From NCBI GenBank assembly GCA_946127115.1, contig CAMGYI010000002.1, positions 372,001 to 436,000 of the forward strand: DNA of 64,000 nucleotides, in the 5' to 3' direction. The position numbers and the translations under genes were made by a program. How positions within the stretch are numbered: position 1 is the first letter of the stretch; each line of letters starts with the position of its first letter. Positions 35,555 through 43,488 of the stretch are shown one piece after another. The notes beneath the pieces are model-generated. The model was given only the letters and a program-made list of their open reading frames with translations. It was not told the DNA's origin and ran no database searches. Source of the DNA: an uncultured Chlamydia sp. GTDB taxonomy: Bacteria; Chlamydiota; Chlamydiia; Chlamydiales; Simkaniaceae.

Positions 35555-36097
35555 GTGAAAAAATTATTCGCCTTCTATCTTGGGGGATATGTTCCTCGGT
35601 CAAATATTGAACTACATGATGTTGTATTCGTTGTAGAAGACTCTTTAGAATCATCTTATAATAAAGTTAAAGAAAAATGGTTTGGATACCCGGAAACCCT
35701 CCCCCATATTGATGCCTATATTGAAATGGGATATGCGGATAACTTTGAAATAAGGGTATCTACTAAACGCCCCTGCGAAACACCCGATGAAGACTGGAAG
35801 CTCTATTTTGTTAACTTCGGCGCTTACAGAGAGAATCTTTTCTGTGAACTCCATCAATCAGCGTTTTATGTAAGTAGAAATAAAACAGAAGTCATCCAGA
35901 AGGCGAGAAAAGAATTGTGCCAGGGAACAATCAAACCTCATCTAGATGACCTCATGGATATAAAAGAATTAGCATCAAAAGATTTCGAAATTGAAGATAT
36001 TATAGAAGTGGAAAAAGTTGATGAATATTTTTTATGTTGTATTCCAAATAAAGGAGTTAAGAATTCTTTAATACACCCAGGTCGTATTAAAATCTGA
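35555..36097 (+). CDS. DUF1543-family protein
   Basis: A 180-residue protein beginning KLFAFYLGGYVPRSNIELHDV, the hallmark of the DUF1543 family, with KEKWFGYPETLPHIDAY following as usual. A second, diverged half is visible from about residue 85. No signal peptide or membrane segment. The family has no known function. The start may be the GTG before AAAAAATTATTC; it is followed by an intrinsic terminator, so it ends its own transcription unit. Confidence 0.8.
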   Translation: MKKLFAFYLGGYVPRSNIELHDVVFVVEDSLESSYNKVKEKWFGYPETLPHIDAYIEMGYADNFEIRVSTKRPCETPDEDWKLYFVNFGAYRENLFCELHQSAFYVSRNKTEVIQKARKELCQGTIKPHLDDLMDIKELASKDFEIEDIIEVEKVDEYFLCCIPNKGVKNSLIHPGRIKI

Positions 36098-36139
36098 AAT
36101 TTTCATGGACTACTAGACCTTGAGAAAGATTCATATCAG

Positions 36140-36167
36140 AATCCTCAATTCACAGAGGATTTTTTTT
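36140..36167 (+). terminator. Intrinsic terminator after the DUF1543 gene
   Basis: AATCCTC and GAGGATT pair (36140-36146 with 36155-36161) around an eight-base loop and are followed by a run of Ts to 36167. Confidence 0.8.
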
Positions 36168-36376
36168 GGCAGCAATTCTAAAGAAAACCTTCGTCTTAAC
36201 ATGGATTCAGCTTCACGAAAAACTCGTGAGTGTGATGGGATATTTCAAAAAACTAGAGTTGTAACTCCTTCAGCTATGGGATATGACACCGCTCTTTACC
36301 AGTTACTTGCGCCTTAGCAGTGTGCTAACGATATTGATATCTGAAGAGACTAAAAAGAAAGAGCTTTTTCTTCATT

Positions 36377-36547
36377 ATGAGTTCTGGTATAGCCAAGTTC
36401 GAAAAAGAAAAGAGACCATCACCAAAAGATTGAATCATTGGGGGCTTTACGACGCATCTCTTGTTTATCGGCGCTTTCCTTGTGTTATATTCTCATTTAA
36501 TAAAAGTTGGAAAGCCCATCTTAATAAGGCGCAAATTATAGAAATCT
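36377..36547 (+). pseudogene. Small membrane-protein frame interrupted by TGA
   Basis: In the 465-base gap 36098-36562, ATG 36377 opens a frame of 18 charged residues (SGIAKFEKEKRPSPKD), a TGA at 36431-36433, and then 35 residues forming one strong membrane helix (GGFTTHLLFIGAFLVLYSHL) with a basic end and a TAG. The continuous hydrophobic-then-basic pattern suggests a real small membrane protein with a nonsense codon, but short frames can arise by chance. Confidence 0.3.
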
Positions 36548-36562
36548 GGTATACTTTCTTCT

Positions 36563-37492
36563 ATGAAAATATATGTTATTAGTGCTCTCTTTTTTTGCGC
36601 CGGATGCTCTTCAATGAAGCTGACACAAAACAATCCTGACCCCATCCCCCAGTTTCAACTCCCAAAAGAACCGGCGAAAGTAGCCCTTGTCTTAGGAGGA
36701 GGAGGATCAAAGGGGCTTGCACATGTAGGAGTTTTGCATGAGCTTGAGCAAGCGGGGATTCATCCAGATCTCATTGTAGGCTGCAGTTCCGGAGCAGTCA
36801 TTGGTGCACTTTATGCAGATCAGCCCCATGTAAAGCGTCTTGAAAGTCTTTTGGTAAACATCAGACGTTCTGACTTACTAGATTTTTCCCTTTTTTCGTC
36901 CCCATTTGGGATTGTGAAAGGCTTTCTTCTAAAGTCTTTTCTTAAGGAGAATCTAAAGGCACGAAAGTTTGAGCAATTTAAAATTCCCTTTATCGCTGTT
37001 GCAACAGACTTGTCAACGGGTGAGCTTATTGAGTTAGGTGGAGGGGAAGTTGTCCCCGCTATTCATGCTTCAGCAGCTGTTCCTGGAGTCTTTGATCCTG
37101 TGAACTATCTGGGAAGATATTTAGTCGACGGAGGGGTTGCAGATCCCGTTCCTGCAGGGATAGCAAAGAAATATGGTGCTCGGGTTATCATTGCCGTTGA
37201 TGTTGGACAGGATCTTAGCTCAAAAGAGCCTTACCACCTTTTTGGTGTTGCTAAACGAAGCATGGAGATTTGTTACCGAAAACTTTCAGAACATGTAGTT
37301 CGAGATGCCGATGTGGTGATTCGAATGAACTTCCAAGATTTGGGAATGTTTTCCGATCGTCATAACAAGGAAATCTACAAGCATGGAAGAGAAACAGCGC
37401 GTGCAATGCTCCCTCAAATTCAGCAAGTCATTCTAGAAAAACTCTCTCCTGAAAAAGAAGATCCATCTTCATCGTGGATGCTTATTGAATAA
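36563..37492 (+). CDS. Patatin-like phospholipase lipoprotein (RssA-like)
   Basis: A 309-residue lipid acyl hydrolase with a lipoprotein signal (lipobox CAGC at about 12-15). The patatin fold shows the oxyanion loop GGGGSKG (45-51), nucleophile motif GCSSG (74-78) and the catalytic aspartate motif DGG (about 192-194), so the Ser-Asp dyad is complete. It would be tethered in the envelope and could act on membrane phospholipids. Patatin-like enzymes are also effectors in intracellular bacteria, but a lipoprotein signal argues for an envelope role. Confidence 0.9.
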   Translation: MKIYVISALFFCAGCSSMKLTQNNPDPIPQFQLPKEPAKVALVLGGGGSKGLAHVGVLHELEQAGIHPDLIVGCSSGAVIGALYADQPHVKRLESLLVNIRRSDLLDFSLFSSPFGIVKGFLLKSFLKENLKARKFEQFKIPFIAVATDLSTGELIELGGGEVVPAIHASAAVPGVFDPVNYLGRYLVDGGVADPVPAGIAKKYGARVIIAVDVGQDLSSKEPYHLFGVAKRSMEICYRKLSEHVVRDADVVIRMNFQDLGMFSDRHNKEIYKHGRETARAMLPQIQQVILEKLSPEKEDPSSSWMLIE

Positions 37493-37545
37493 AAACTCCT
37501 GACTAGGTACACTGCTTAGCTCAAGTTCACTGAGAAAAAGCACAA

Positions 37546-38769
37546 ATGAGATACCTAAAATTCTTTCTACTTTTCCTAGCGACCACTGCCTTTGCAATCG
37601 ACGACGGAAGTCCTGGCCTAGAACAACGAGACATTGAAGCGCTTCGCGATTGGATCAACACCAAACGACAGGTGACTGTCAAAGAACGGGGAGGAAACCT
37701 TTCCATCAGCGGGGAGGTGCGCGCTGAGCTCCAGTCGACAAACGAAAAGAAAAATGGCATCAAACAGAGAGGAAGAGGGGGCGAAGTTCAACCCACGGCC
37801 ATGCGAGCTTGGGATATTGAGGTCAATTTGATGCTCGATTACCGAACCGATCGGACCTGGGCAACTATTAAACTCGAGTTTGACAACAACGCTGGGACTA
37901 CAACAGGATCCTTTGATAAGCTTTCTGTCGAGAGAGCCTTTTTAGGGGGGCGCATTGTCAATGCAGATACCTTTACGATGAGCCTTGAGATCGGTCGTCG
38001 CCTTTTGGGATACACCTTTGACTCAAAGATCCAGTTTGGGTCTTTTATGGATGGGATCCTCTACAAGTATGATCAAGCTTTTGATACAGCTGGGGACTTT
38101 TATTTTCATGGTGGGCCGTTCCTCGTCAATGAAAATATCGATCAATATGCCTATGTTGGAGAGCTTGGCCTATTAAATATAGGGAGAACGGGTTTCTACA
38201 CAAAACTTTCAACAGTCTATTGGGGCACCAAATATACAAGTGATAAAGCGCGGAATAACGCGTTCCGTTTTATTCCAATTCAGTGGGTTTGGGGATATAA
38301 ATTTACTCCAGATCGCATAAATAAGATTGTGACTGCATATGCTGCTGGACTTTATAACCCTCGTGCTCATGGAACGGTGGTTTCCAATGGGAAGCAGCAA
38401 GCATGGGCTTGGTATGCAGGATTTTCCATCGGAGAGCTTCGCAAGCAGTGGGATTGGTCTTTTGATATCAATTACCAGTGGGTGCAGCTGCAGGCAGTTC
38501 CTGATTTTGATGGTGGTGGAATTGGTCGAGGAAATGTTGCAAAACAGGGGCTTTATACTCGATTTAACAAAGGGATTGGCGCTACAAATGGTGTGGGAGA
38601 AGGTGTAGGTGCGGGAAATTATAAGGGAATTGCTATTGAGCTTCTCTACCTCCTCACTAATAACATTACCGTTTACCAAGCTTGGAGGCAGTCTGTGAAT
38701 GAAACCTCCAGCATTAAACCAACCTTTTCATATAAGCAATACGAATTCGAAATTATCTATGGATTCTAA
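37546..38769 (+). CDS. Predicted outer membrane beta-barrel protein (porin-like)
   Basis: A 407-residue protein with a cleavable signal peptide (to about residue 17, AFA) and many alternating amphipathic strands rich in Trp/Tyr. It ends YEFEIIYGF, a classical C-terminal barrel signal. Residues 20-45 are charged and may form a short helical lead. Chlamydia has a comparable long barrel (the CT372-type protein), but I cannot confirm homology. A porin role in a chlamydial envelope is reasonable inference. Confidence 0.8.
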   Translation: MRYLKFFLLFLATTAFAIDDGSPGLEQRDIEALRDWINTKRQVTVKERGGNLSISGEVRAELQSTNEKKNGIKQRGRGGEVQPTAMRAWDIEVNLMLDYRTDRTWATIKLEFDNNAGTTTGSFDKLSVERAFLGGRIVNADTFTMSLEIGRRLLGYTFDSKIQFGSFMDGILYKYDQAFDTAGDFYFHGGPFLVNENIDQYAYVGELGLLNIGRTGFYTKLSTVYWGTKYTSDKARNNAFRFIPIQWVWGYKFTPDRINKIVTAYAAGLYNPRAHGTVVSNGKQQAWAWYAGFSIGELRKQWDWSFDINYQWVQLQAVPDFDGGGIGRGNVAKQGLYTRFNKGIGATNGVGEGVGAGNYKGIAIELLYLLTNNITVYQAWRQSVNETSSIKPTFSYKQYEFEIIYGF

Positions 38770-38827
38770 TCTGGGATAGGGTTCCGGGTTTTTAAAGGCT
38801 ATTTGGTGTCGGTATGCCGACTTCCAC

Positions 38828-38852
38828 GGTCTTTAAGAGACCTCTCTTTTTT
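38828..38852 (+). terminator. Intrinsic terminator after the porin-like gene
   Basis: GGTCT and AGACC pair around TTAAG (38828-38842) and are followed by TCTCTTTTTT. It lies between two convergent genes. Confidence 0.7.
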
Positions 38853-38907
38853 GTTATTATAACATAATTAAACTTGATCATCAGCAATGAATATTCCAAA
38901 ACACTCC

Positions 38908-40686
38908 CTATTTCGAGAATGTAAAGGTTATCTTTGCGCGTTTAAAATGCTTCCGGTCGATCTGATCCTTTCTCGAAACTTTCCTGATTTTCACAAAGAC
39001 CAAATCAAAATCCTTAATTTTTTTCAGCTCCCGAACTAACTTCTTGGATGATTTCTCCTCAAGAAATTTTGGATAGGGAAAGAGAAGGCAAGGAATTTGG
39101 TGTTTTGCTTTTTTTGCCTTTTCCACAAAGATTTTGAGAGCATCCTGCCGCGGATCCTTGACGTAGAGGAAGTCGACAGAAGAAAAGAGTCTGAGAAATA
39201 AGTCGACATACCGTTTACGCATTTGGGGAATATAGAAATGTAGTTCGGGATTAAAGGCAGCAAGAAGAGCAATATGGATTCCCTTAATGCGCTCCCAGAT
39301 CAAGACAGAGGTGAGGCCCTGGTCTAGGGGAGAATGCTTAACTTCTACTCGGTAAAACGGTTTGATAAATATTCGCGCCAAATAATTGAAAAAGTAGCCA
39401 GATAGTCTTGAGGCAATACCGAGCACCATCAGAAAAATGATCACCCCAGTAATCATAAATCCTTGTGCAGCAGTAAACTCGAGTGTTTCACTGAAAAGAA
39501 ATAGGAGAATCGGTGCAACGAGGACCCCACAAAAGCTGAGAAAGTTTGTTGCAGCAACAATTTGTCCTCGCCGTTGCTTTGGAGCATACCGCTGAATAAA
39601 TGAATCGAAAGGAACAATGAATAACCCTCCAAATATTCCTAGCACAAGTAGTGCAATAAAGATAAAGATGGGAAAATGATACAGTACTCCAAGAAGAACA
39701 ATGATTATAGAAAGAAGAATTCCCGAAATACATGCCATCCCCACTTCGGGGCGTTGATGACTCATTCTCCCACCTAGAAAAGCGCCGCATGCAATCCCCA
39801 CTGCAGTAAGGAGGAATAAATACCCTCCTGCGACTTCTGTGTACCCCATCGATTGCACAGCGTAGGGAATGATATTGAGTTGAAAATAAGCTCCAATAAA
39901 TAAAAATGATGCGGATCCTAGGATTATAACAAATAAATAAGGGGTTTTTGAGGTATAGCGTAGATTTTTGTAAATCTCATAGAGAAAAAATGGGTTGACT
40001 CGTTTTTTTGAATGCTTTGGTGGCGTCATCGGAATCAATATTGAAGAGAGGAAACCCATTCCTGCCAAAACTAAACAAACGCCTGCCGCTAGAGGGAAGT
40101 TTTTATTGGTTATTTGAGTCAAAAATGATGCTAAAAAGGTTCCAACGATAATTCCTAAGTAGGTAAAGGAAGTAATTAAACCATTTGCTTTGGGAATATG
40201 CTCCTCTTTCACCAATTCTGGGATGACACTATATTTAGGAGGACCAAAAAAGGCACTTTGCGTCGAGAGCAAAAAGAGAAGAGTATAACTTGCCCAATCG
40301 CTTTTAAATATAAAGGCAACAATTCCAAGTGCCATGATGATCACTTCAGTAAATTTGAGAATAATAATCATCCGCTGTTTGCTAAACCTATCTGCAAGAA
40401 CACCTGCTCCAGATGAAAAAAGGAGAAAGGGGAGAACATAGACAACTCCTACCCATGTCAAAATAATGGGAGAAGCTTCAATCCCTTTGAGATCGATGAA
40501 TAAGAAGACAATGAGGTATTTAAAAAAATTGTCATTCACAACGCCAAGAAACTGTGCAATATTTAAAAACTGAATTGCATGACGCTGAAAATAGGTTTCT
40601 TTTTTGAAAAACCCAAAGCGGCGAAGGGCTTTTTCAATCGTCTGAAAAAAGCCCCGTTTTTCATTCTTCTTCTTAAATAAAACCAT
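38908..40686 (-). CDS. lplT: LplT/YgeD-like MFS transporter with degenerate acyltransferase tail
   Basis: A 592-residue protein. Residues 35-430 form about 12 membrane segments of an MFS carrier of the lysophospholipid transporter type (FLGVVNDNFFKYL, GVLADRFSKQRM, FFGPPKYSVIPELV). The last 150 residues resemble the PlsC acyltransferase fused to LplT in Aas-type proteins (IFIKPFYRVEVKHSP then LIWERIKGIHIALLAA), but the catalytic H-x4-D is gone. Expected role: bring lysophospholipids into the inner leaflet. ygeD adjacent to recC is also the Chlamydia order as I recall it. Confidence 0.85.
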   Translation of the reverse strand: MVLFKKKNEKRGFFQTIEKALRRFGFFKKETYFQRHAIQFLNIAQFLGVVNDNFFKYLIVFLFIDLKGIEASPIILTWVGVVYVLPFLLFSSGAGVLADRFSKQRMIIILKFTEVIIMALGIVAFIFKSDWASYTLLFLLSTQSAFFGPPKYSVIPELVKEEHIPKANGLITSFTYLGIIVGTFLASFLTQITNKNFPLAAGVCLVLAGMGFLSSILIPMTPPKHSKKRVNPFFLYEIYKNLRYTSKTPYLFVIILGSASFLFIGAYFQLNIIPYAVQSMGYTEVAGGYLFLLTAVGIACGAFLGGRMSHQRPEVGMACISGILLSIIIVLLGVLYHFPIFIFIALLVLGIFGGLFIVPFDSFIQRYAPKQRRGQIVAATNFLSFCGVLVAPILLFLFSETLEFTAAQGFMITGVIIFLMVLGIASRLSGYFFNYLARIFIKPFYRVEVKHSPLDQGLTSVLIWERIKGIHIALLAAFNPELHFYIPQMRKRYVDLFLRLFSSVDFLYVKDPRQDALKIFVEKAKKAKHQIPCLLFPYPKFLEEKSSKKLVRELKKIKDFDLVFVKIRKVSRKDQIDRKHFKRAKITFTFSK

Positions 40687-40728
40687 AACTACTATTATAA
40701 CTGCTAAAAGCTGTTAAAAGAAAGTCTG

Positions 40729-43488
40729 ATGATCGAAAAGCCAACTGTTTACTTAAGCAATAAAGAAAAATTACTCTCAACGCTTTTACGCGATAACCTT
40801 TTTTCTAAAGAGACTAAACCTTTTGCAAAAAAGTTTATCTTTCTTCCCAATGCCTCTCTAAAAACCCCTCTTTTGGCTTCATTTGTTTCTGATGCCGCAC
40901 TGGACGTTGCTCTTGGGATTGATTTTTTAGAACTCGGAAAAGGCGTTTCTACTCTTTATCAATGGACAACAGGAAAAAATCTCCTTTTCCCTCCTCAAGA
41001 CCTCCTGACGCTCCACCTTGAAGCGCTTCTTGATAAGCCCCACTTCGCATCTGCTCTTGCTAAAGAGTTCATCAAATATGGAAAGTATGGAGGGCACTTT
41101 TTAAAAACCTGGGACAGCGGGTGGCAAAAAGAGATTTGGGACCAGATCACCACAAAATGGAATTATCCCTATCAACTTTTAGAAACCCCCATAAGAAAAC
41201 CTGCGGAAACTGCTGAGATCCACCTTTTTAATTTTCCCTTCCTCCCTAAGCTTTACCATCTTTTCTTTGCCAAACTTGCAAAGTATTTCTCCATATCCTA
41301 TTACCAGTTCTCTCCCTGCAGAGAATTTTGGTCTGATACTGTCAGTGAAGTTGAAAAGATCCACCTTTTAGAAAAAGATCCCCAGTTTTCCCTCTACCTA
41401 GAAGAAGGGCACTCCCTCCTTAAAAATCTGGGGCGTATGGGGAGAGAAACCTTCCGCGTCTTTGAAGAAGAAGATTTTGTTTTAGAAGAGCATTATTCTG
41501 AAACACCTCCTCAAACTAAACTTTCTCACCTGCAAAGTGATATGCTTCATTTTAGGAAAGGGTCTGCAGAAAAAGACTCTTCGATCCTCCTTCTTCCCGC
41601 TCCTTCTAAACTACGTGAAGTAGAAATCCTTTATACAAAGCTCCTTTCCTTAAATTGTCCACCCTCGGATATCCAAGTTTTTGCTCCTGATATTTCCATC
41701 TATGCACCCCTAATAGATCTTATTTTTGGGTCCGATGAATCCCCCTTTGATTTCACCATCCGCGACCTTCCACAACAGCCCCTCCTTCAAACCTTTTTAG
41801 ACCTCCTTACTCTTAACGATCATCGTTTTGACTTGGCCAGCATTTTTAAACTTTTTTTAAGTCCCTATTTCACAGCCCTCTCAGACAAAGAGGTAAAAGA
41901 ATTCAAAAGTTGGATGGAAAAATCGGGTGTTAAGTGGGGCGTTGATAGTGCTCATCGGAAAGCACTCCTTCCTGATTTCCTCGACACTTCCGAGAGTGGA
42001 ACGTGGGAAGAAGCCTTTGATCAGCTTTTAAGCAACCTTCTCTTCCTGCCTGCACGACCAACAGATTGGGACCTTCCTTATCTCAACTTTACGGATAGCG
42101 TGGTTCTTGGAAAGGGGATTTCCCTCGTTCGTTCTCTTCGATCCGATCTCGATACCCTATATTCTGCAGAGTATACAGCCCCAGAGTGGTGCGAGAAACT
42201 GCTTTTTCTTTTCAACCGTTACCTCGATCCTTCCGAAGACGAGCTTGCACCCATTCAGGAAAAAATTCTTCTCTTAAGGCAACTCGACGCTTTCTACACC
42301 TTTTCTAGCATCAAACAGTATCTCCGGAGTAGCCTTAAACAAAAAAGAGGGTTCCATCCCGCCAAACAACTTGAAGCTATTACCTTCCGTTCCTTAAAGC
42401 GTGGAACCATCTTTTCTTCCCATACCATTGCCTTTTTAGGAGTGCATGAAGGAGAGTTTCCTCGTCCTCACACTCCCTCATCTCTCAACCTTCTTGCTAA
42501 TAAAGGAGACTACATCCCTTCTACGCCGGATGAAGACCGCTACCTCTTTTTAGAAGCTATTTGCGCCGCGCAAGAAAACCTCTTTATGACTTATCAAAAC
42601 AGTAACAATGAAGATGGGAAAGAGCAGCTCCCTTCCCCAATGGTTCAGGAGCTTGATCCGATGATAGAAAAGCATCCTCCCTTTCCCTTTCATTACTCCT
42701 ACTTTAAAAAAAAAGGAGTTTACTCCAAAAAACATTTTGAAACTGCGCAAATATTCTATGCACCAAAAGAAAAGCATCCCTTTATTCCTGAATTTCTTGC
42801 TCCAACCCCTCTTCCTACCCTTAAGCATAATTATGCACCAACGAAAGAGGAACTCTCCCGTTTCTCTAAGCACCCTCTACGATTTTATTGTAACCAAATA
42901 CTCAACCTTCATCTTCACTACGAGGATTCCTCCGACCCGGAATTTTTTCTTTCACCTCTCCAAAAACACCGTCTCTTAAAAGCTAAGGAATCTCTAAGAG
43001 ATGCCGAGGAAAGAGGTCATCTTCCTCTTGGGCGTTTCAAAGAAATAGCCAAAAAGAAGATCATCGCAGATTACAAACCTAAGACAGAAGAAGGATTTGC
43101 TTTTTTAGGAAAAGATTTTTTTTCTGATCTAATCAAAATCTATCCCCTCTATCTTCTTGAGTCCCTAAAAATTGAAGCTCCCTTAATCTCTCTGAAAAAT
43201 GGAAACCGCTTTACATTAAAATCCAATCCCCAAGAAGCTCTTAATGCTTATCTTAAGTATTATGATATTGCTCAACAAAGCCCCTCCCCATTGCATCCCT
43301 TTCTTGCCGAAGCCCTTTTGAAAAAAGATGCTAAAGCCCTAGCTACTCGAATCAAAAACACTCAGACCGACCCCTACATGAAAACCCTCTTTAAGGACTG
43401 TGATCCCGTAGTTGTTTTTGAGACATGGGCTCCTTTTCTTCGAAAAACCTTTCGCCCTTTATTGGAGATGCTCAATGAAACGGTTTGA
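40729..43488 (+). CDS. recC: Exodeoxyribonuclease V subunit gamma (RecC)
   Basis: RecC subunit of RecBCD, which scans for Chi and splits strands during double-strand break repair. The 919 residues (E. coli 1,122) keep the inactive-helicase layout: YYQFSPCREFWSD (about 199-211), FTIRDLPQQPLL, ITFRSLKRGTIFSSHTIAF and LGVHEGEFPR. It is divergent from lplT with a 42-base gap and overlaps recB by 14 bases, so RecB and RecC are made together. No recD is seen here. Confidence 0.9.
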   Translation: MIEKPTVYLSNKEKLLSTLLRDNLFSKETKPFAKKFIFLPNASLKTPLLASFVSDAALDVALGIDFLELGKGVSTLYQWTTGKNLLFPPQDLLTLHLEALLDKPHFASALAKEFIKYGKYGGHFLKTWDSGWQKEIWDQITTKWNYPYQLLETPIRKPAETAEIHLFNFPFLPKLYHLFFAKLAKYFSISYYQFSPCREFWSDTVSEVEKIHLLEKDPQFSLYLEEGHSLLKNLGRMGRETFRVFEEEDFVLEEHYSETPPQTKLSHLQSDMLHFRKGSAEKDSSILLLPAPSKLREVEILYTKLLSLNCPPSDIQVFAPDISIYAPLIDLIFGSDESPFDFTIRDLPQQPLLQTFLDLLTLNDHRFDLASIFKLFLSPYFTALSDKEVKEFKSWMEKSGVKWGVDSAHRKALLPDFLDTSESGTWEEAFDQLLSNLLFLPARPTDWDLPYLNFTDSVVLGKGISLVRSLRSDLDTLYSAEYTAPEWCEKLLFLFNRYLDPSEDELAPIQEKILLLRQLDAFYTFSSIKQYLRSSLKQKRGFHPAKQLEAITFRSLKRGTIFSSHTIAFLGVHEGEFPRPHTPSSLNLLANKGDYIPSTPDEDRYLFLEAICAAQENLFMTYQNSNNEDGKEQLPSPMVQELDPMIEKHPPFPFHYSYFKKKGVYSKKHFETAQIFYAPKEKHPFIPEFLAPTPLPTLKHNYAPTKEELSRFSKHPLRFYCNQILNLHLHYEDSSDPEFFLSPLQKHRLLKAKESLRDAEERGHLPLGRFKEIAKKKIIADYKPKTEEGFAFLGKDFFSDLIKIYPLYLLESLKIEAPLISLKNGNRFTLKSNPQEALNAYLKYYDIAQQSPSPLHPFLAEALLKKDAKALATRIKNTQTDPYMKTLFKDCDPVVVFETWAPFLRKTFRPLLEMLNETV

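Noticed and set aside
28959-36433. TGA read as tryptophan genome-wide
   Set aside because: gmhA, cinA, rodA, birA and others end on TGA overlapping the next start at the correct place, so TGA is a normal stop here.
36283-36582. 99-codon plus-strand frame before the patatin gene
   Set aside because: Composition is not protein-like and it overlaps the patatin start; the frame at 36377 is the more plausible one there.
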